Shown here in pieces: positions 18,725 to 28,007 of a stretch of 64,000 bases of DNA. The notes beneath the pieces were generated by a model. That model searched no databases, was not told where the DNA came from, and saw only the letters and a list, made by a program, of their open reading frames with translations. The position numbers and the translations under genes are program-made. The stretch is from Mycolicibacterium tusciae (GTDB lineage: Bacteria > Actinomycetota > Actinomycetes > Mycobacteriales > Mycobacteriaceae), in assembly GCF_002086795.1 (NCBI RefSeq), contig NZ_MVIM01000002.1, positions 434,001 to 498,000 of the forward strand, written 5' to 3'. How positions within the stretch are numbered: position 1 is the stretch's first letter; each line of letters starts with the position of its first letter.

Positions 18725-19380
18725 TGCTCGCCTCTCCCGCGCGGATTTTGCTCGCCGACGACCACGCCCTGGTGCGCAGCGGCTTGCGGATGATCATCGA
18801 TGCGGAGCCCGATCTCACCGTGGTGGCGGAGGCGGCCGACGGCAGCGAAGCCCTCGACGTGCTCGACCGCACACCGGCCGACCTGGCGATCCTCGATATC
18901 GCGATGCCGCGCATGACGGGTCTGCAGGCGGCGAGGGAGATGAATCGCAGGCATCCGCACGTCCGGATCCTGATCCTGTCGATGTATGACAACGAGCAAT
19001 ACTTCTTCGAGGCGCTGAAAGCCGGGGCCTCGGGATATGTGCTGAAGTCGGTCGCGGACCGCGACCTGCTGGAGGCATGCCGCGCGACGCTGCGCGGTGA
19101 GCCGTTTCTGTACGCGGGCGCAGTGACTGCGCTGATCCGGGACTATCTGCACCGGGCGCGGCAGGGCGACGCGCTGCCCGACACCATCCTCACGCCGCGC
19201 GAGGAGGAGGTGCTCAAGCTGATCGCCGAGGGCTTGTCGACCCGCGAGATCGCGACCACGTTGAGCATCAGCGCCAAGACTGTCGACCGTCATCGCACCA
19301 ACACGCTGGCCAAACTCGGGCTGCAGGACCGGGTCGCGTTGACGCGCTATGCGATTCGCGCAGGCCTGATCGAGCCCTGA
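18724..19380 (+). CDS. LuxR/NarL-family response regulator
   Basis: This 218-residue regulator has a receiver domain with acidic pocket D12-D13, phospho-acceptor D58 (LAILDIAMPRM) and Lys108 (SGYVLKS). The LuxR-type DNA-binding domain starts at about residue 152 (LTPREEEVLKLIAEGLSTRE...ISAKTVDRHR). It is the partner of the preceding kinase. Targets are unknown; inverted repeats upstream of the kinase and upstream of the methyltransferase are candidates. Its last 34 bases overlap the convergent DUF1707 gene. Confidence 0.95.
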   Translation: MLASPARILLADDHALVRSGLRMIIDAEPDLTVVAEAADGSEALDVLDRTPADLAILDIAMPRMTGLQAAREMNRRHPHVRILILSMYDNEQYFFEALKAGASGYVLKSVADRDLLEACRATLRGEPFLYAGAVTALIRDYLHRARQGDALPDTILTPREEEVLKLIAEGLSTREIATTLSISAKTVDRHRTNTLAKLGLQDRVALTRYAIRAGLIEP

Positions 19381-19808
19381 CGCGCCGCGCAGCCACCGGG
19401 GACCGCGAACCGGATCGGCACCGCGTGTCCGATGAGGCCGATGCCGGCGCCGAGGATCGGCCACACCGGCCAGAAGTACCAGGCGCCGGCGGTGAGGCCG
19501 ACGACCAGCCACACCGTCAACACGATGACGACCATCGCGAGGTAGGCGGCGAAGTGCAGCTGCACGCCGCGCCATGCGGCCCTGCGGCGCGCCTGCCTAC
19601 GCGCCGGGTCGTTGCGCCGAATGCGGTCCAGCGGCAGGTCTGCGACGAGTTCGTGCAGTTCAGCTGTGGTGTGGGCGGCGAATGTCGTCTGCAGGCGGGT
19701 CTCGTACTCGTCCAGTGAGAAATAGCCCTGCGCGAGGGCTTGGCCCAGCAGGCTGGAAGTCTGCTCACGCTCGCGATCGCCGGCTCGAACGGTCAATGGC
19801 GCGGTCAT
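19347..19808 (-). CDS. DUF1707 / 2TM-domain membrane protein
   Basis: This 153-residue protein has a DUF1707 domain at residues 5-60 (VRAGDREREQTSSLLGQALA, then GYFSLDEYETRLQTTFAAHT) and two membrane helices (about 85-105 and 110-130). DUF1707 proteins are common in actinobacteria, often near stress or regulatory genes, but have no settled function. The ATG at 19808 faces an inverted repeat shared with the divergent methyltransferase gene. The 3' end overlaps the response regulator in convergent orientation. Confidence 0.87.
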   Translation of the reverse strand: MTAPLTVRAGDREREQTSSLLGQALAQGYFSLDEYETRLQTTFAAHTTAELHELVADLPLDRIRRNDPARRQARRRAAWRGVQLHFAAYLAMVVIVLTVWLVVGLTAGAWYFWPVWPILGAGIGLIGHAVPIRFAVPGGCAARQGSIRPARIA

Positions 19809-19825
19809 CGTGGCCTCCGACTCTC

Positions 19826-19888
19826 GATCTTGACAGTGTCTAGTTCTGGCATCGACTATGCCCCCTTGAACTAGTCACTGTCAAGATC
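19826..19888. promoter_or_regulatory. 20-bp inverted repeat, possible mirror-image divergent promoters/operator
   Basis: The left arm GATCTTGACAGTGTCTAGTT (19826-19845) and the reverse complement of the right arm (19869-19888) differ at one base only. The spacer is 23 bases. Each arm contains TTGACA, a consensus -35, pointing inward (19830-19835 forward; 19884-19879 reverse). The spacer holds CTATG/CATAG, usable in either direction as part of a -10. The arrangement lies between divergent genes starting at 19808 and 19967 and could be paired promoters, a repressor operator, or both. Confidence 0.65.
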
Positions 19889-19966
19889 TATTTGCCTCGG
19901 CACAGACGGCCGGATCGGGGAGGTCAATGTCCGGCACGGCCCGCTCAACGCGCCCACTATGGACAC

Positions 19967-21019
19967 ATGGCTGTCGACGAGGCGAAGTTGAACGAATTCC
20001 TCGGCAAGGCGGTGGGCGACCTCGGGGCCGCGATGAGTGCGACGCTGATTCTCGTCGGCGATCGACTCGGGCTGTATCGCGAGCTGGCGAAGGGCACCGT
20101 GACGTCGTCTGAGCTGGCGCAACGCACAGGAACCGACGAGCGCTACATCCGAGAATGGCTCGGGAATCAGGGCGCAGGCGGATACGTGGAGTACGACCCC
20201 GCCACCGACGAGTGGTCGCTGAGTCCAGAGCAGGCGCTGTGCCTGACCGATCCGAGCGGACCGGTCGACATGCCCGGCGCGTACAACATCGTCGAGGCGA
20301 CCTTCCACGCCCTCGAGCACACGCTCGAGAACTTCAGGTCCGGCCGCGGTATGGAGTGGGGAGATCATCACCCCTGCCTGTTCGAGGGAACGGAGCGCTT
20401 TTTTCGCGCGGGCTACAACTCGAACCTGATCGGCTCATGGCTGCCGGCGCTCGACGGTGTCGTCGAAAAACTCGAAAGCGGGGCCAAGGTCGCCGATGTC
20501 GGATGCGGCCACGGTGCTAGCACCATCCTGATGGCGAAGTCCTTCCCCGAATCGGAGTTCGTCGGCTACGACTATCACGCCGAGTCGATCACGGTCGCTG
20601 CCGAAAAGGCCGCTGCCGCAGACGTTACGAACGCGCGCTTCGAAGTCGCCGATGCCGTCGGCTACCAGGACAAGGGCTTCGATCTCATCGCGTTCTTCGA
20701 CTGCCTCCACGACATGGCCGATCCGGTCAGCGTGTCGCGCCATGCGCGCGAGGCGATCAACGACGACGGCACCGTGATGCTCGTCGAGCCGTTCGCGAAT
20801 GACCGGGTGGCCGACAATCTGAATCCGGTGGGTCGAGTCATGTACGGCGCGTCCACCCAGATCTGCGTGCCGGTTTCCCTGGCGCGCAAAGGTCCCGCGC
20901 TGGGCGCCCAGGCAGGTGAAGCGCGGCTACGCGAAGTCGTGGTCGACGGTGGCGGGTTCACCCGTTTCCGCCGGGCGACCGAGACTCCGTTCAACCTCGT
21001 GCTCGAGGCTCGGCCGTAG
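19967..21019 (+). CDS. Class I SAM-dependent methyltransferase with N-terminal winged helix
   Basis: This 350-residue protein starts with a winged-helix dimerisation part (VTSSELAQRTGTDERYIREWL, about 45-70). A Rossmann methyltransferase domain follows with SAM motif VADVGCGHGASTILMAKSFP near residue 175 and FVGYDYHAES. The architecture resembles small-molecule O- or C-methyltransferases; the substrate is not evident. ATG 19967 was chosen because upstream codons do not look coding. Transcription likely starts in the 20-bp inverted repeat region. It ends 13 bases before the convergent AAA gene stop. Confidence 0.87.
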   Translation: MAVDEAKLNEFLGKAVGDLGAAMSATLILVGDRLGLYRELAKGTVTSSELAQRTGTDERYIREWLGNQGAGGYVEYDPATDEWSLSPEQALCLTDPSGPVDMPGAYNIVEATFHALEHTLENFRSGRGMEWGDHHPCLFEGTERFFRAGYNSNLIGSWLPALDGVVEKLESGAKVADVGCGHGASTILMAKSFPESEFVGYDYHAESITVAAEKAAAADVTNARFEVADAVGYQDKGFDLIAFFDCLHDMADPVSVSRHAREAINDDGTVMLVEPFANDRVADNLNPVGRVMYGASTQICVPVSLARKGPALGAQAGEARLREVVVDGGGFTRFRRATETPFNLVLEARP

Positions 21020-21032
21020 TCGACGAATGTCG

Positions 21033-23252
21033 TCAGCGGGCGGCAGAGAACGCCCGCAGCGACTCGACCTGGACGGGGTCGAGCGACGGCCGCACGGTTT
21101 CGCGGGCCTTGGCCACGTCGTCGGCGGTGACCGCGGCGGCGTCGATGGAGCGCCGCATCGCCGTCAGTGCGGACTCCCGCAGCAACGCCACACAGTCGGC
21201 GGCACTGTAGCCCTCCAGCCCGGCGGCCAGCGCGTCGAGGTCGACGTCGTCGGCCAGTGGCACGGATTTGCCTGCCGTGCGCAGGATCTCGCGACGGGCT
21301 TCGGCGTCGGGCGGTTCGACGAAGACAAGCTTTTCGAGTCGGCCGGGCCGCAACAGCGCCGGGTCGATCAGGTCGGGCCGGTTCGTCGCGCCGAGCACCA
21401 CCACGTTGCGCAGTGGTTCGATGCCGTCGAGTTCGGTGAGCAGCGACGCCACGACCCGATCGGTGACACCGGAGTCGAAGCTCTGGCCGCGCCGCGGCGC
21501 CAGCGCGTCGAGTTCGTCGAGGAAGATCAGCGACGGCGCCGAGTCACGCGCGCGTCGGAACAGGTCGCGGACCGCCTTCTCCGAGGCGCCGACCCACTTG
21601 TCCATCAACTCGGCACCCTTGACGGCATGCACGCTCAGGCGACCAGAGCTGGCCAGCGCCCGCACCACGAATGTCTTGCCGCAGCCGGGCGGGCCGTAGA
21701 GCAGGACGCCGCGCGGAGGCTCGACGCCGAGGCGCTCGAACGTCTCCGGATGCTGCAGTGGCCACAGCACGGCCTCGGTGAGTGCCTGTTTGGTCTCGGC
21801 CATGTCGCCGACGTCCTCGAGCGTCACCGAACCGACCGACACCTCTTCGGTCGCCGAACGCGACAGGGGCCGGATCACGCTCAGCGCGCCGGTCAGGTCG
21901 TCCTGGGTCAACGCGGGCGGCTCGCCGTCGATGCTGGCCCTGGCCGCCGCCCGGAGTGCGGCCTCGCGCACCAGCGCGCACAGGTCGGCGACGACGAAAC
22001 CCGGTGTACGTTCGGCTATTTCGGTCAGGGTGAGGTCACCGGCGGGCACGTCACGCAGCAGTACCTCCAGCAGCTGCTTGCGGATGGCGCCGTCGGGCAG
22101 GCTCAAGCCGAGCTCGCGGTCGCAGAGGTCGGGTGCGCGTAGGCGCGGATCGACGCTGTCGGGCAGCGCGGAAGTCGCCACGAACGCCACGCCGCGGGTG
22201 GCGACGGCGTTGCGCAACTCGGTGAGGATCAGCGTGGCAACGGGTTCGGCGGGTGAGGGGAGCAGCGCGTCGATGTCCGTGATGAGCAGGACGCCGCCGC
22301 CGTCACGGACGGTGGACACCGCCGCCGCAACACGGGTGAGCCGGTCCTCGGCTTGTAGTGCTCCGACCTCGGGTCCGTCCAGCTCGACGAGGCGCCGGTC
22401 GGTGCAGACCGTCCGCACCATGGTCGCCTTTCCGACGCCCGCCGGCCCGGAGACGAGCACGCCGAGATTCGCTGTCGCGCCGAGTGTTTCGAGTAGCTGC
22501 GGTTGGTCGAGGGCGAGCTTGAGCCACTCGATCAGCCGCGACGCCTGAGCGTGTGCGCCCTTGAGGTCGTCGAAACTGACGGTGCTCGCCGTCGACTCCT
22601 TGGCGGCGGTGACGGTCGGTTGGCCCGACGATGCGGCGGTGGACGGAGTCATCCCGTCGCCCCAGCTGACGAGCGAATTGGGTTGGACGCTCACAGGTCC
22701 CACCGGATCGACGCCAGTCACCGTCAGCAGTTCCGACGTCCACGTGATGCCGACCGACGATGCCAGCGCCGACGTGGCCGCCGACGTCGGGATGTCGGGA
22801 CCGAGTTCGCGGGGAAGCAGCGAGACGGTGTCGCCCACCGTCATCACCTTGCCCAGCAGTGCCTGACGAAGCGTCGCCGGTGAGATCGACCGGGTCGCGA
22901 GGTTCGAACCGGACAGTGTCACCGATCGAGCGCCGTACACCGTTGCAGGCGCGACGAGCACCGTGGTGTCCTCCCGTACGCCTGCGTTGGACAGTGTGAC
23001 GTCGTCGAACAGTGCGGTGCCTGCGGGCGTGCCCGGCGGCGCCACCCCGGCCACCGCGGCGGTGGTTCGGGAACCCGTCAGCGACACCGCATCCCACTCC
23101 CGAATGCCGAGCGCCGCAATGACTTCCGGATGAAGACGGACGACTCCACGCCGAGTGTCCAACGCTGAGGTGTTCAGGCGCGCGGTCAGCGTCAGCTGCT
23201 GCTTGAGGGCGGGACGGTCGGTTGCCGACTTCCCCGAATCGAAACCGGTCAC
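21033..23252 (-). CDS. Double-ring AAA ATPase, CDC48/p97-like (Rv0435c-like)
   Basis: This 739-residue protein has an N-terminal double-psi barrel-like region (to about 190) and two AAA modules. D1 has Walker A GPAGVGKA (269-276), but its Walker B reads LLITDIDAL, with Thr325 and Asp326 where Asp-Glu is expected. D2 is intact: GPPGCGKT (521-528), LIFLDELDAL (Asp580-Glu581), pore-loop MDKWVG, and NRPDLIDPALLRPGR with the arginine fingers. D2 should hydrolyse ATP; D1 may only bind it. The role is probably unfolding or remodelling protein complexes. The GTG start lies one base after the pssA stop, so it is co-translated with phospholipid genes. Confidence 0.93.
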   Translation of the reverse strand: MTGFDSGKSATDRPALKQQLTLTARLNTSALDTRRGVVRLHPEVIAALGIREWDAVSLTGSRTTAAVAGVAPPGTPAGTALFDDVTLSNAGVREDTTVLVAPATVYGARSVTLSGSNLATRSISPATLRQALLGKVMTVGDTVSLLPRELGPDIPTSAATSALASSVGITWTSELLTVTGVDPVGPVSVQPNSLVSWGDGMTPSTAASSGQPTVTAAKESTASTVSFDDLKGAHAQASRLIEWLKLALDQPQLLETLGATANLGVLVSGPAGVGKATMVRTVCTDRRLVELDGPEVGALQAEDRLTRVAAAVSTVRDGGGVLLITDIDALLPSPAEPVATLILTELRNAVATRGVAFVATSALPDSVDPRLRAPDLCDRELGLSLPDGAIRKQLLEVLLRDVPAGDLTLTEIAERTPGFVVADLCALVREAALRAAARASIDGEPPALTQDDLTGALSVIRPLSRSATEEVSVGSVTLEDVGDMAETKQALTEAVLWPLQHPETFERLGVEPPRGVLLYGPPGCGKTFVVRALASSGRLSVHAVKGAELMDKWVGASEKAVRDLFRRARDSAPSLIFLDELDALAPRRGQSFDSGVTDRVVASLLTELDGIEPLRNVVVLGATNRPDLIDPALLRPGRLEKLVFVEPPDAEARREILRTAGKSVPLADDVDLDALAAGLEGYSAADCVALLRESALTAMRRSIDAAAVTADDVAKARETVRPSLDPVQVESLRAFSAAR

Positions 23253-23253
23253 G

Positions 23254-24105
23254 TCAGGAGCCCGGCCTGCGCAATCCGAGTCGCATCACCGACCGCCGGT
23301 GCGGCTGCGCACGACGAATCGCCCGCCGAGCCGCCCGCTGTTGTCGAGGTTTGTCGTCCCAGACCTCGGGATGGGCCGCCAGGAAGCGCCGGGTTCGGAT
23401 CGCGAACGGGATGTGGATGACGTAGCCGAGGATGATCGCCAGGATCACGAGGTAGCCGTAGAGGATCGACGCGGCGACCAGGATCGCGACCGCCACCAGA
23501 AGCGGAGCCACCATGTTCGGTGCCACTGAGAAGGTGTGGATCTTGCGCATCGGCAGGGTGCTGACCGTCAAGAGCGAGACGCCGATCATCCAGATGACGA
23601 CGGCGGCTTCAGAGGTCCACCAGCCGTCGCCGAACTGCATCTTGGCCGCCAGCGGACCGATCGCGCCGATCGCTCCGGCGGGCGCGGGCATGCCGACGAA
23701 GTACTTGCTCTCGTAGGCGGGCTTGGCGACGTCGAGCATTGCGTTGAACCGGGCCAGTCGCAACACGATGCACACCGCGTACAGCAACACCACGATCCAG
23801 CCGATTCGGGAAGACGAGAGCAGCGTGGCGTAGACGATGAATGCCGGTGCGACACCGAAATTCACCGCATCGGCGAGCGAGTCGATCTCCTCACCCATTC
23901 GGGACGTGGCCTTGAGTATCCGGGCCATGCGGCCGTCGAGCGCGTCGAGTATCGCCGCGACGGCCAGGAAGGCCATCGATTCTGTCGGTCTGCCGTCGAG
24001 TGCGAACTTCACCGAACTCAAGCCCAGGCAGATGGCTGTCACGGTCATGGCGCTGGGCAGGATGCGCAGGCTGATGACCGGCGTCTTGACGCGGGGTTTG
24101 ATCAC
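23254..24105 (-). CDS. pssA: CDP-diacylglycerol-serine O-phosphatidyltransferase
   Basis: PssA makes phosphatidylserine from CDP-diacylglycerol and serine in the membrane. The CDP-alcohol phosphotransferase signature is complete: Asp54, Asp57 and Gly58 in [12 protein letters not shown], then Gly71, Asp75 and Asp79 in [15 protein letters not shown]. About six to eight membrane helices follow. The 283-residue length fits, with a basic C-terminal tail. Its ATG overlaps the psd stop by four bases (24102-24105), so product (phosphatidylserine) and next enzyme (Psd) are made together. Confidence 0.96.
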   Translation of the reverse strand: MIKPRVKTPVISLRILPSAMTVTAICLGLSSVKFALDGRPTESMAFLAVAAILDALDGRMARILKATSRMGEEIDSLADAVNFGVAPAFIVYATLLSSSRIGWIVVLLYAVCIVLRLARFNAMLDVAKPAYESKYFVGMPAPAGAIGAIGPLAAKMQFGDGWWTSEAAVVIWMIGVSLLTVSTLPMRKIHTFSVAPNMVAPLLVAVAILVAASILYGYLVILAIILGYVIHIPFAIRTRRFLAAHPEVWDDKPRQQRAARRAIRRAQPHRRSVMRLGLRRPGS

Positions 24106-24839
24106 GTAGCGGCTCCGGCCGCGACGTCAGACGCGGGAGGCGCTGGCAACTCGGCCAATATTGTTTCGCCGCCGAGGGCGCGCTGGCCGAGGGAGACCAG
24201 GACGTTGGAGCCGGCGGGCAGGTAGGTGTCGAGCCGAGATCCGAACCTGATCAGGCCATAGGTGTCGCCCATCGCGAGTTTGTCGCCCACCTTCGTGTCA
24301 CACACGATGCGGCGGGCCACCAGGCCGGCGATCTGCACGGCGATCACCTGCGCACCTTCTGGGCTGCGGATGACGACGCTGTTTCGTTCGTTGAGTTCGC
24401 TGGCGGCCTCCAGTTCGGCCGAATGAAACTTCCCTGGCCGGTGGGAGACCGCGACCACCTCACCGCCGATGGGGGCGCGCTGCACGTGGGCGTCCAAGAT
24501 CGACAAGAAGATGCTGACCCGCGGCAATGGCGTTGAGGGCAGGCCGAGTTCGGCGGGGGGCACCGCCTCCTGGATGAGGCAGACCAGCCCGTCTGCGGGC
24601 GCTACGACAAGGCCGGGACGGGTTGGTGGCACCCGCGGCGGGTGCCGGAAGAACGCCGCGTTGGCCGCGGCGGACGTGAGTCCCGCGCGCCGCAGCCAGC
24701 GGATGCGGTACCCGAGCGCGGCGACCGCGAGGCTCGCGCCGACGAACGGTAGGCCCGCTGGGTGCATCGGAGGTATGGAGGAGCGCACCAGCGCGGCGAA
24801 CCGCGCCGGGCCGGATTGAATGTCGGGGCGTCTGGCCAT
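24102..24839 (-). CDS. psd: Phosphatidylserine decarboxylase, archaeal-type short form
   Basis: Psd converts phosphatidylserine to phosphatidylethanolamine, using a pyruvoyl group made by self-cleavage. The cleavage pair is Gly200-Ser201 in [12 protein letters not shown]. Other family blocks are VVAPADGLV (near 78), [14 protein letters not shown] (111-124) and [20 protein letters not shown] (133-152) with the catalytic His. It is 245 residues, the short form common in actinobacteria and archaea. It is the first gene of the psd-pssA-AAA unit, 40 bases after moeA. Confidence 0.96.
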   Translation of the reverse strand: MARRPDIQSGPARFAALVRSSIPPMHPAGLPFVGASLAVAALGYRIRWLRRAGLTSAAANAAFFRHPPRVPPTRPGLVVAPADGLVCLIQEAVPPAELGLPSTPLPRVSIFLSILDAHVQRAPIGGEVVAVSHRPGKFHSAELEAASELNERNSVVIRSPEGAQVIAVQIAGLVARRIVCDTKVGDKLAMGDTYGLIRFGSRLDTYLPAGSNVLVSLGQRALGGETILAELPAPPASDVAAGAAT

Positions 24840-24879
24840 CGTGGGCCGATTCTACGGGCGAGACGTGCCGCCAATGGAG

Positions 24880-26073
24880 CTATGTCAAGTCCCAGATGTG
24901 AACAGTGGATCCACCGGCGAGTTCGCCGGTTTCCTCATCGATCTCCAACAAACAGTTCGCCGACGCGAGCCAGCGCAGGTGGTGTGAGGCTGGCGGTCCG
25001 TAACTGGTGACCGTGCCCGCTGCCGAATCGAATACTCCGCGGCGGAATTGGCGCTTCCCGCGCGGTGACGTGAGGTCCTCGGTCAGGACGGCGGTACGCC
25101 GCGGCCGATCGGGATGGGGCAGCCCCATCGCACTTCGCACCGGAGCGCGCAGGAACACCTCGAAAGACACCAGCGCGCTGACCGGGTTGCCCGGCAGCGT
25201 GATGATCGGCGTGCCGTCCACGACGCCCGAGCCCTGTGGCATGCCGGGCTGCATCGCGACCTTGACGAACTCCACCTCGCCGCCCAGGGCGTCCTTGACG
25301 ACCTCATAGGCGCCGGCGCTCACCCCGCCCGTCGTGATGATGAGGTCGGCGTCGCGCATGTGACGGGTCAGCGCGTCACGAAACGCGGCGACGTCGTCTC
25401 CGGTCGTCGGTGACGCCACCACCTCGGCCCCGGCCTCGTGCAGCGCCGCGGCCAGCATCACCGCGTTGGATTCGTAGATCTGTCCAGGCTGCAGCGGCGT
25501 GCCGGGCGGTACGAGTTCCGATCCGGTCGACATCACCAGCACCCGTTGCCTGGGAATGACCGTCAGCTCACCCAATCCGAGCGCCGCGGCCAGTCCCACC
25601 GCCGCGGGGGTCACGACCTGCCCTGCCCGCAGCACGGTGGTGCCCGAGGTGACGTCCTCGCCCGCGCGTCGAATGTGTTGGCCGGGTTTGGCACTCGCGC
25701 GGATCTCGACGGTGTCGGTCGCGGCGTTGGTGGCCTCGACCGGCACCACAGCGGTAGCGCCCTGTGGCAGCGGTGCGCCGGTCATGATCCGGTGTGCGGT
25801 CCCCGATGTGAGGGTGAGCGGGTCGGTGCGGCCGGCCGGGATGTCCTCGGCGACGGGCAGCAGCACGGGCCGCTCCGCCGTTGCGGTCGAGATGTCCTCG
25901 GCCACAACGGCATAGCCGTCCATTGCGGAGTTGTCGAAACCGGGCAGCGACAGCGGTGCCACCACGTCGTCGGCCAGGACCAACCCCAGCGAGTCGGCGA
26001 GCGCGACGGTGATCGGCGCCCGGCGGCGGATCAGGCCGGCGACGACACGCTGATGTTCCTCGACGGACCGCAT
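24880..26073 (-). CDS. moeA: Molybdopterin molybdenumtransferase MoeA
   Basis: MoeA inserts molybdate into adenylated molybdopterin. The 397-residue protein shows the family blocks FDNSAMDGYAV (near residue 47), MTGAPLPQGATAVVPVE, STGSELVPPG, LIITTGGVSAGAYEVVKDAL and LPGNPVSALVSFEVFLR, plus a C-terminal beta-barrel ending at WDLT. ATG 26073 shares one base with the SDR stop (TGATG), so it is translationally coupled to that gene. A longer open frame to 26118 runs back into the SDR gene and was not used. Confidence 0.95.
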   Translation of the reverse strand: MRSVEEHQRVVAGLIRRRAPITVALADSLGLVLADDVVAPLSLPGFDNSAMDGYAVVAEDISTATAERPVLLPVAEDIPAGRTDPLTLTSGTAHRIMTGAPLPQGATAVVPVEATNAATDTVEIRASAKPGQHIRRAGEDVTSGTTVLRAGQVVTPAAVGLAAALGLGELTVIPRQRVLVMSTGSELVPPGTPLQPGQIYESNAVMLAAALHEAGAEVVASPTTGDDVAAFRDALTRHMRDADLIITTGGVSAGAYEVVKDALGGEVEFVKVAMQPGMPQGSGVVDGTPIITLPGNPVSALVSFEVFLRAPVRSAMGLPHPDRPRRTAVLTEDLTSPRGKRQFRRGVFDSAAGTVTSYGPPASHHLRWLASANCLLEIDEETGELAGGSTVHIWDLT

Positions 26074-26984
26074 CAGACGGGAAAAATCACGCCGGTCAGT
26101 TCCTCGGACACCGTCCACAACCGACGCTGGATGGCCTCGTCGTGTGACTGTGCGCTCGAGGCAACCACTTTGGGGTTTCCCTTCGCCTCGCCGATGCCGT
26201 CGGGACCGTAATACTGGCCGCCCTGTGCACCCGGATCGGTGGCCGCGCGAAGGGTCGGCAACGCGCCCATCTCAGCGGGTTGGGCCACGACCTTCCACAG
26301 CGAATCCGGGATGAAGCCCGGCAGGTGCCGCATCAGTTCGGTGTCGGAGAAGCCAGGGTGCGCGGCGAGCGCGACGGTCGGGGCACCCTTGGCCGCGAGC
26401 CGACGCTGCAACTCGTAGGTGAACATCAGGTTGGCGAGCTTGGACTGGCCGTAGGCCTTGACGCGGTTGTAACTGCGCTCCCAGTTCAGGTCGTCGAAAT
26501 GGATCTTGGCGATGATCCGGTGACCGACGCTGCTGACCGTCACCACGCGGGAGCCGTCGACGCCGATCAGGTTGTCGAGCAGCAGACCGGTGAGCGCGAA
26601 GTGGCCGAGGTGGTTGGTGCCGAATTGCATTTCGAAGCCGTCGCTGGTGGCTTCACGGGACGGCACGTACATCACACCCGCGTTGTTGATCAGCAGGTCG
26701 ATGCGCGGATAGGCCGACCGGATGGCCTCGGCGGCCTTGCGGGTGTTGTCCAGCGACGACAGGTCGAGTTCTTGCAGGTCGACCTGGGCGTTGGGGTGTG
26801 TTCCCTGGATGCGCTGAAGGGCCTCGTTGCCCTTGTCGAGATTGCGCACCGCCATGACGACATGTGCACCCTTGCCGGCGAGGAGGGCGGCCGTGTCGTA
26901 TCCGAGCCCGCTGTTCGCGCCGGTGACGATCGCTACGCGACCGGATTGATCGGGGATGTCTGCCGCGGTCCATTTGGCGCTCAT
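26073..26984 (-). CDS. Short-chain dehydrogenase/reductase (Rv0439c-like), SDR copy 1
   Basis: This 303-residue SDR has the cofactor motif TGANSGLGYDTA (near residue 21), NNAGVMY (near 101), catalytic Ser in VSSVGH, and YxxxK in YGQSKLAN. It resembles retinol dehydrogenase/WW-domain oxidoreductase-like SDRs; the natural substrate is unknown. It is coupled to moeA by a one-base overlap. A second, closely similar gene lies at 34679-35587: both begin with an ADIPDQxGR block and share long identical stretches such as QFGTNHLGHFA. Confidence 0.93.
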   Translation of the reverse strand: MSAKWTAADIPDQSGRVAIVTGANSGLGYDTAALLAGKGAHVVMAVRNLDKGNEALQRIQGTHPNAQVDLQELDLSSLDNTRKAAEAIRSAYPRIDLLINNAGVMYVPSREATSDGFEMQFGTNHLGHFALTGLLLDNLIGVDGSRVVTVSSVGHRIIAKIHFDDLNWERSYNRVKAYGQSKLANLMFTYELQRRLAAKGAPTVALAAHPGFSDTELMRHLPGFIPDSLWKVVAQPAEMGALPTLRAATDPGAQGGQYYGPDGIGEAKGNPKVVASSAQSHDEAIQRRLWTVSEELTGVIFPV

Positions 26985-27037
26985 GCGATCAACATACTGA
27001 AGCCCTGCTGCCTTGCGCCGCCGGTTACTTTCGTTCT

Positions 27038-27511
27038 ATGCGAGTGGTTGCGGTGATCATCGGCACGCTGTTCGGTGCGGTCCTGGTGTTGTTGGGGCTG
27101 CTGGTGGCGGGCATGCGCTGGCAGGTCTCCCCGGTGGTGAACACGGTGCGACGAATGAACCGCTCTTTGACGAATCCGCGGGTGATGCGCACGGCGGGGA
27201 ACGCGGGAACGCAGACGTCGGTCATCGAGCACGTCGGACGTCGTTCGGGCAAGACGTATGAGACGCCGGTCGACATCATCGAGACCACATCCCGGCTTCT
27301 CATCGCGCTGCCCTACGGCGCGCGCACCGACTGGCTGCGCAATGTGCTGGCCGCCGGTTCCGCCACCGTCGTGTCCGGCGGAGAGCGAATGCCGGTTGAA
27401 CGGCCCGCCGTCGTGGCGACCGCCGATGTCGAGGAGTTGATCCCAGTGCGCACGTTGCGCACGTTGCGGCTGTTCGGGGTGAGCCAGTGTTTGAGTCTCG
27501 AAAAGTCGTGA
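27038..27511 (+). CDS. Deazaflavin (F420)-dependent nitroreductase-family protein, Ddn-like
   Basis: This 157-residue protein has an N-terminal hydrophobic helix (residues 3-25) followed by a split-barrel domain of the deazaflavin-dependent nitroreductase family (IEHVGRRSGKTYETPVDIIE, then ALPYGARTDWLRNVLAAGSA). Family members such as Ddn use reduced F420 to reduce quinones or nitro compounds at the membrane. ATG 27038 gives a natural N-terminus. It is divergent from SDR copy 1 across about 50 bases and is followed 4 bases later by the PH-domain genes. Confidence 0.9.
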   Translation: MRVVAVIIGTLFGAVLVLLGLLVAGMRWQVSPVVNTVRRMNRSLTNPRVMRTAGNAGTQTSVIEHVGRRSGKTYETPVDIIETTSRLLIALPYGARTDWLRNVLAAGSATVVSGGERMPVERPAVVATADVEELIPVRTLRTLRLFGVSQCLSLEKS

Positions 27512-27515
27512 CCTC

Positions 27516-28007
27516 GTGAACGTGTTGAACATGAGGGATCCCGCGAATCCACCGAGTCGCAAGGCGCCGCTGGTGTGGGCGCTCGGCGCGCTGATTCCGT
27601 GGGCCTTGTTGGCACTCGCTCAGCTGGCGTGGTTCGTCGTCGACCACCGCACGTGGTGGGTGCATGCAGTCGCCGCGGTGATCACGGCGATTTGCGTGCT
27701 CCTGTTCGTCGTGGTGGTTCCCTTGTGGCGCTTCCGAGTTCATCGCTGGGACGTCACCCCCGACGCGGTGTACACGCGCTCGGGCTGGCTTGTGCAGGAG
27801 CGCCGCATCGCGCCGATATCGCGAGTGCAGACCGTCGACACCGAACGCGGACCCCTGGACCGGCTGTTCGGCCTCGCGAACGTGACGGTGACGACGGCGT
27901 CGTCGGCCGGTGCGGTGCGCATCGTGGCCCTCGATGTCGATGTCGCGGACCGCGTCGTCGCCCAACTCACCGACATCGCGGCGATCGGGGCCGAGGACGC
28001 GACGTGA
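27516..28007 (+). CDS. Bacterial PH-domain membrane protein, YdbS-like
   Basis: This 163-residue protein has two membrane helices (about 18-42 and 48-72) and a bacterial PH (bPH2, former DUF304) domain after residue 75 (VHRWDVTPDAVYTRSGWLVQ, then RIAPISRVQTVDTERGPLDRLFGL). YdbS-like proteins pair with YdbT-like proteins; in Bacillus such pairs are linked to resistance to antimicrobial compounds. The start may be GTG 27516 or ATG 27531, and neither has a clear ribosome site. The stop overlaps the next GTG by four bases (GTGA, 28004-28007). Confidence 0.86.
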   Translation: MNVLNMRDPANPPSRKAPLVWALGALIPWALLALAQLAWFVVDHRTWWVHAVAAVITAICVLLFVVVVPLWRFRVHRWDVTPDAVYTRSGWLVQERRIAPISRVQTVDTERGPLDRLFGLANVTVTTASSAGAVRIVALDVDVADRVVAQLTDIAAIGAEDAT

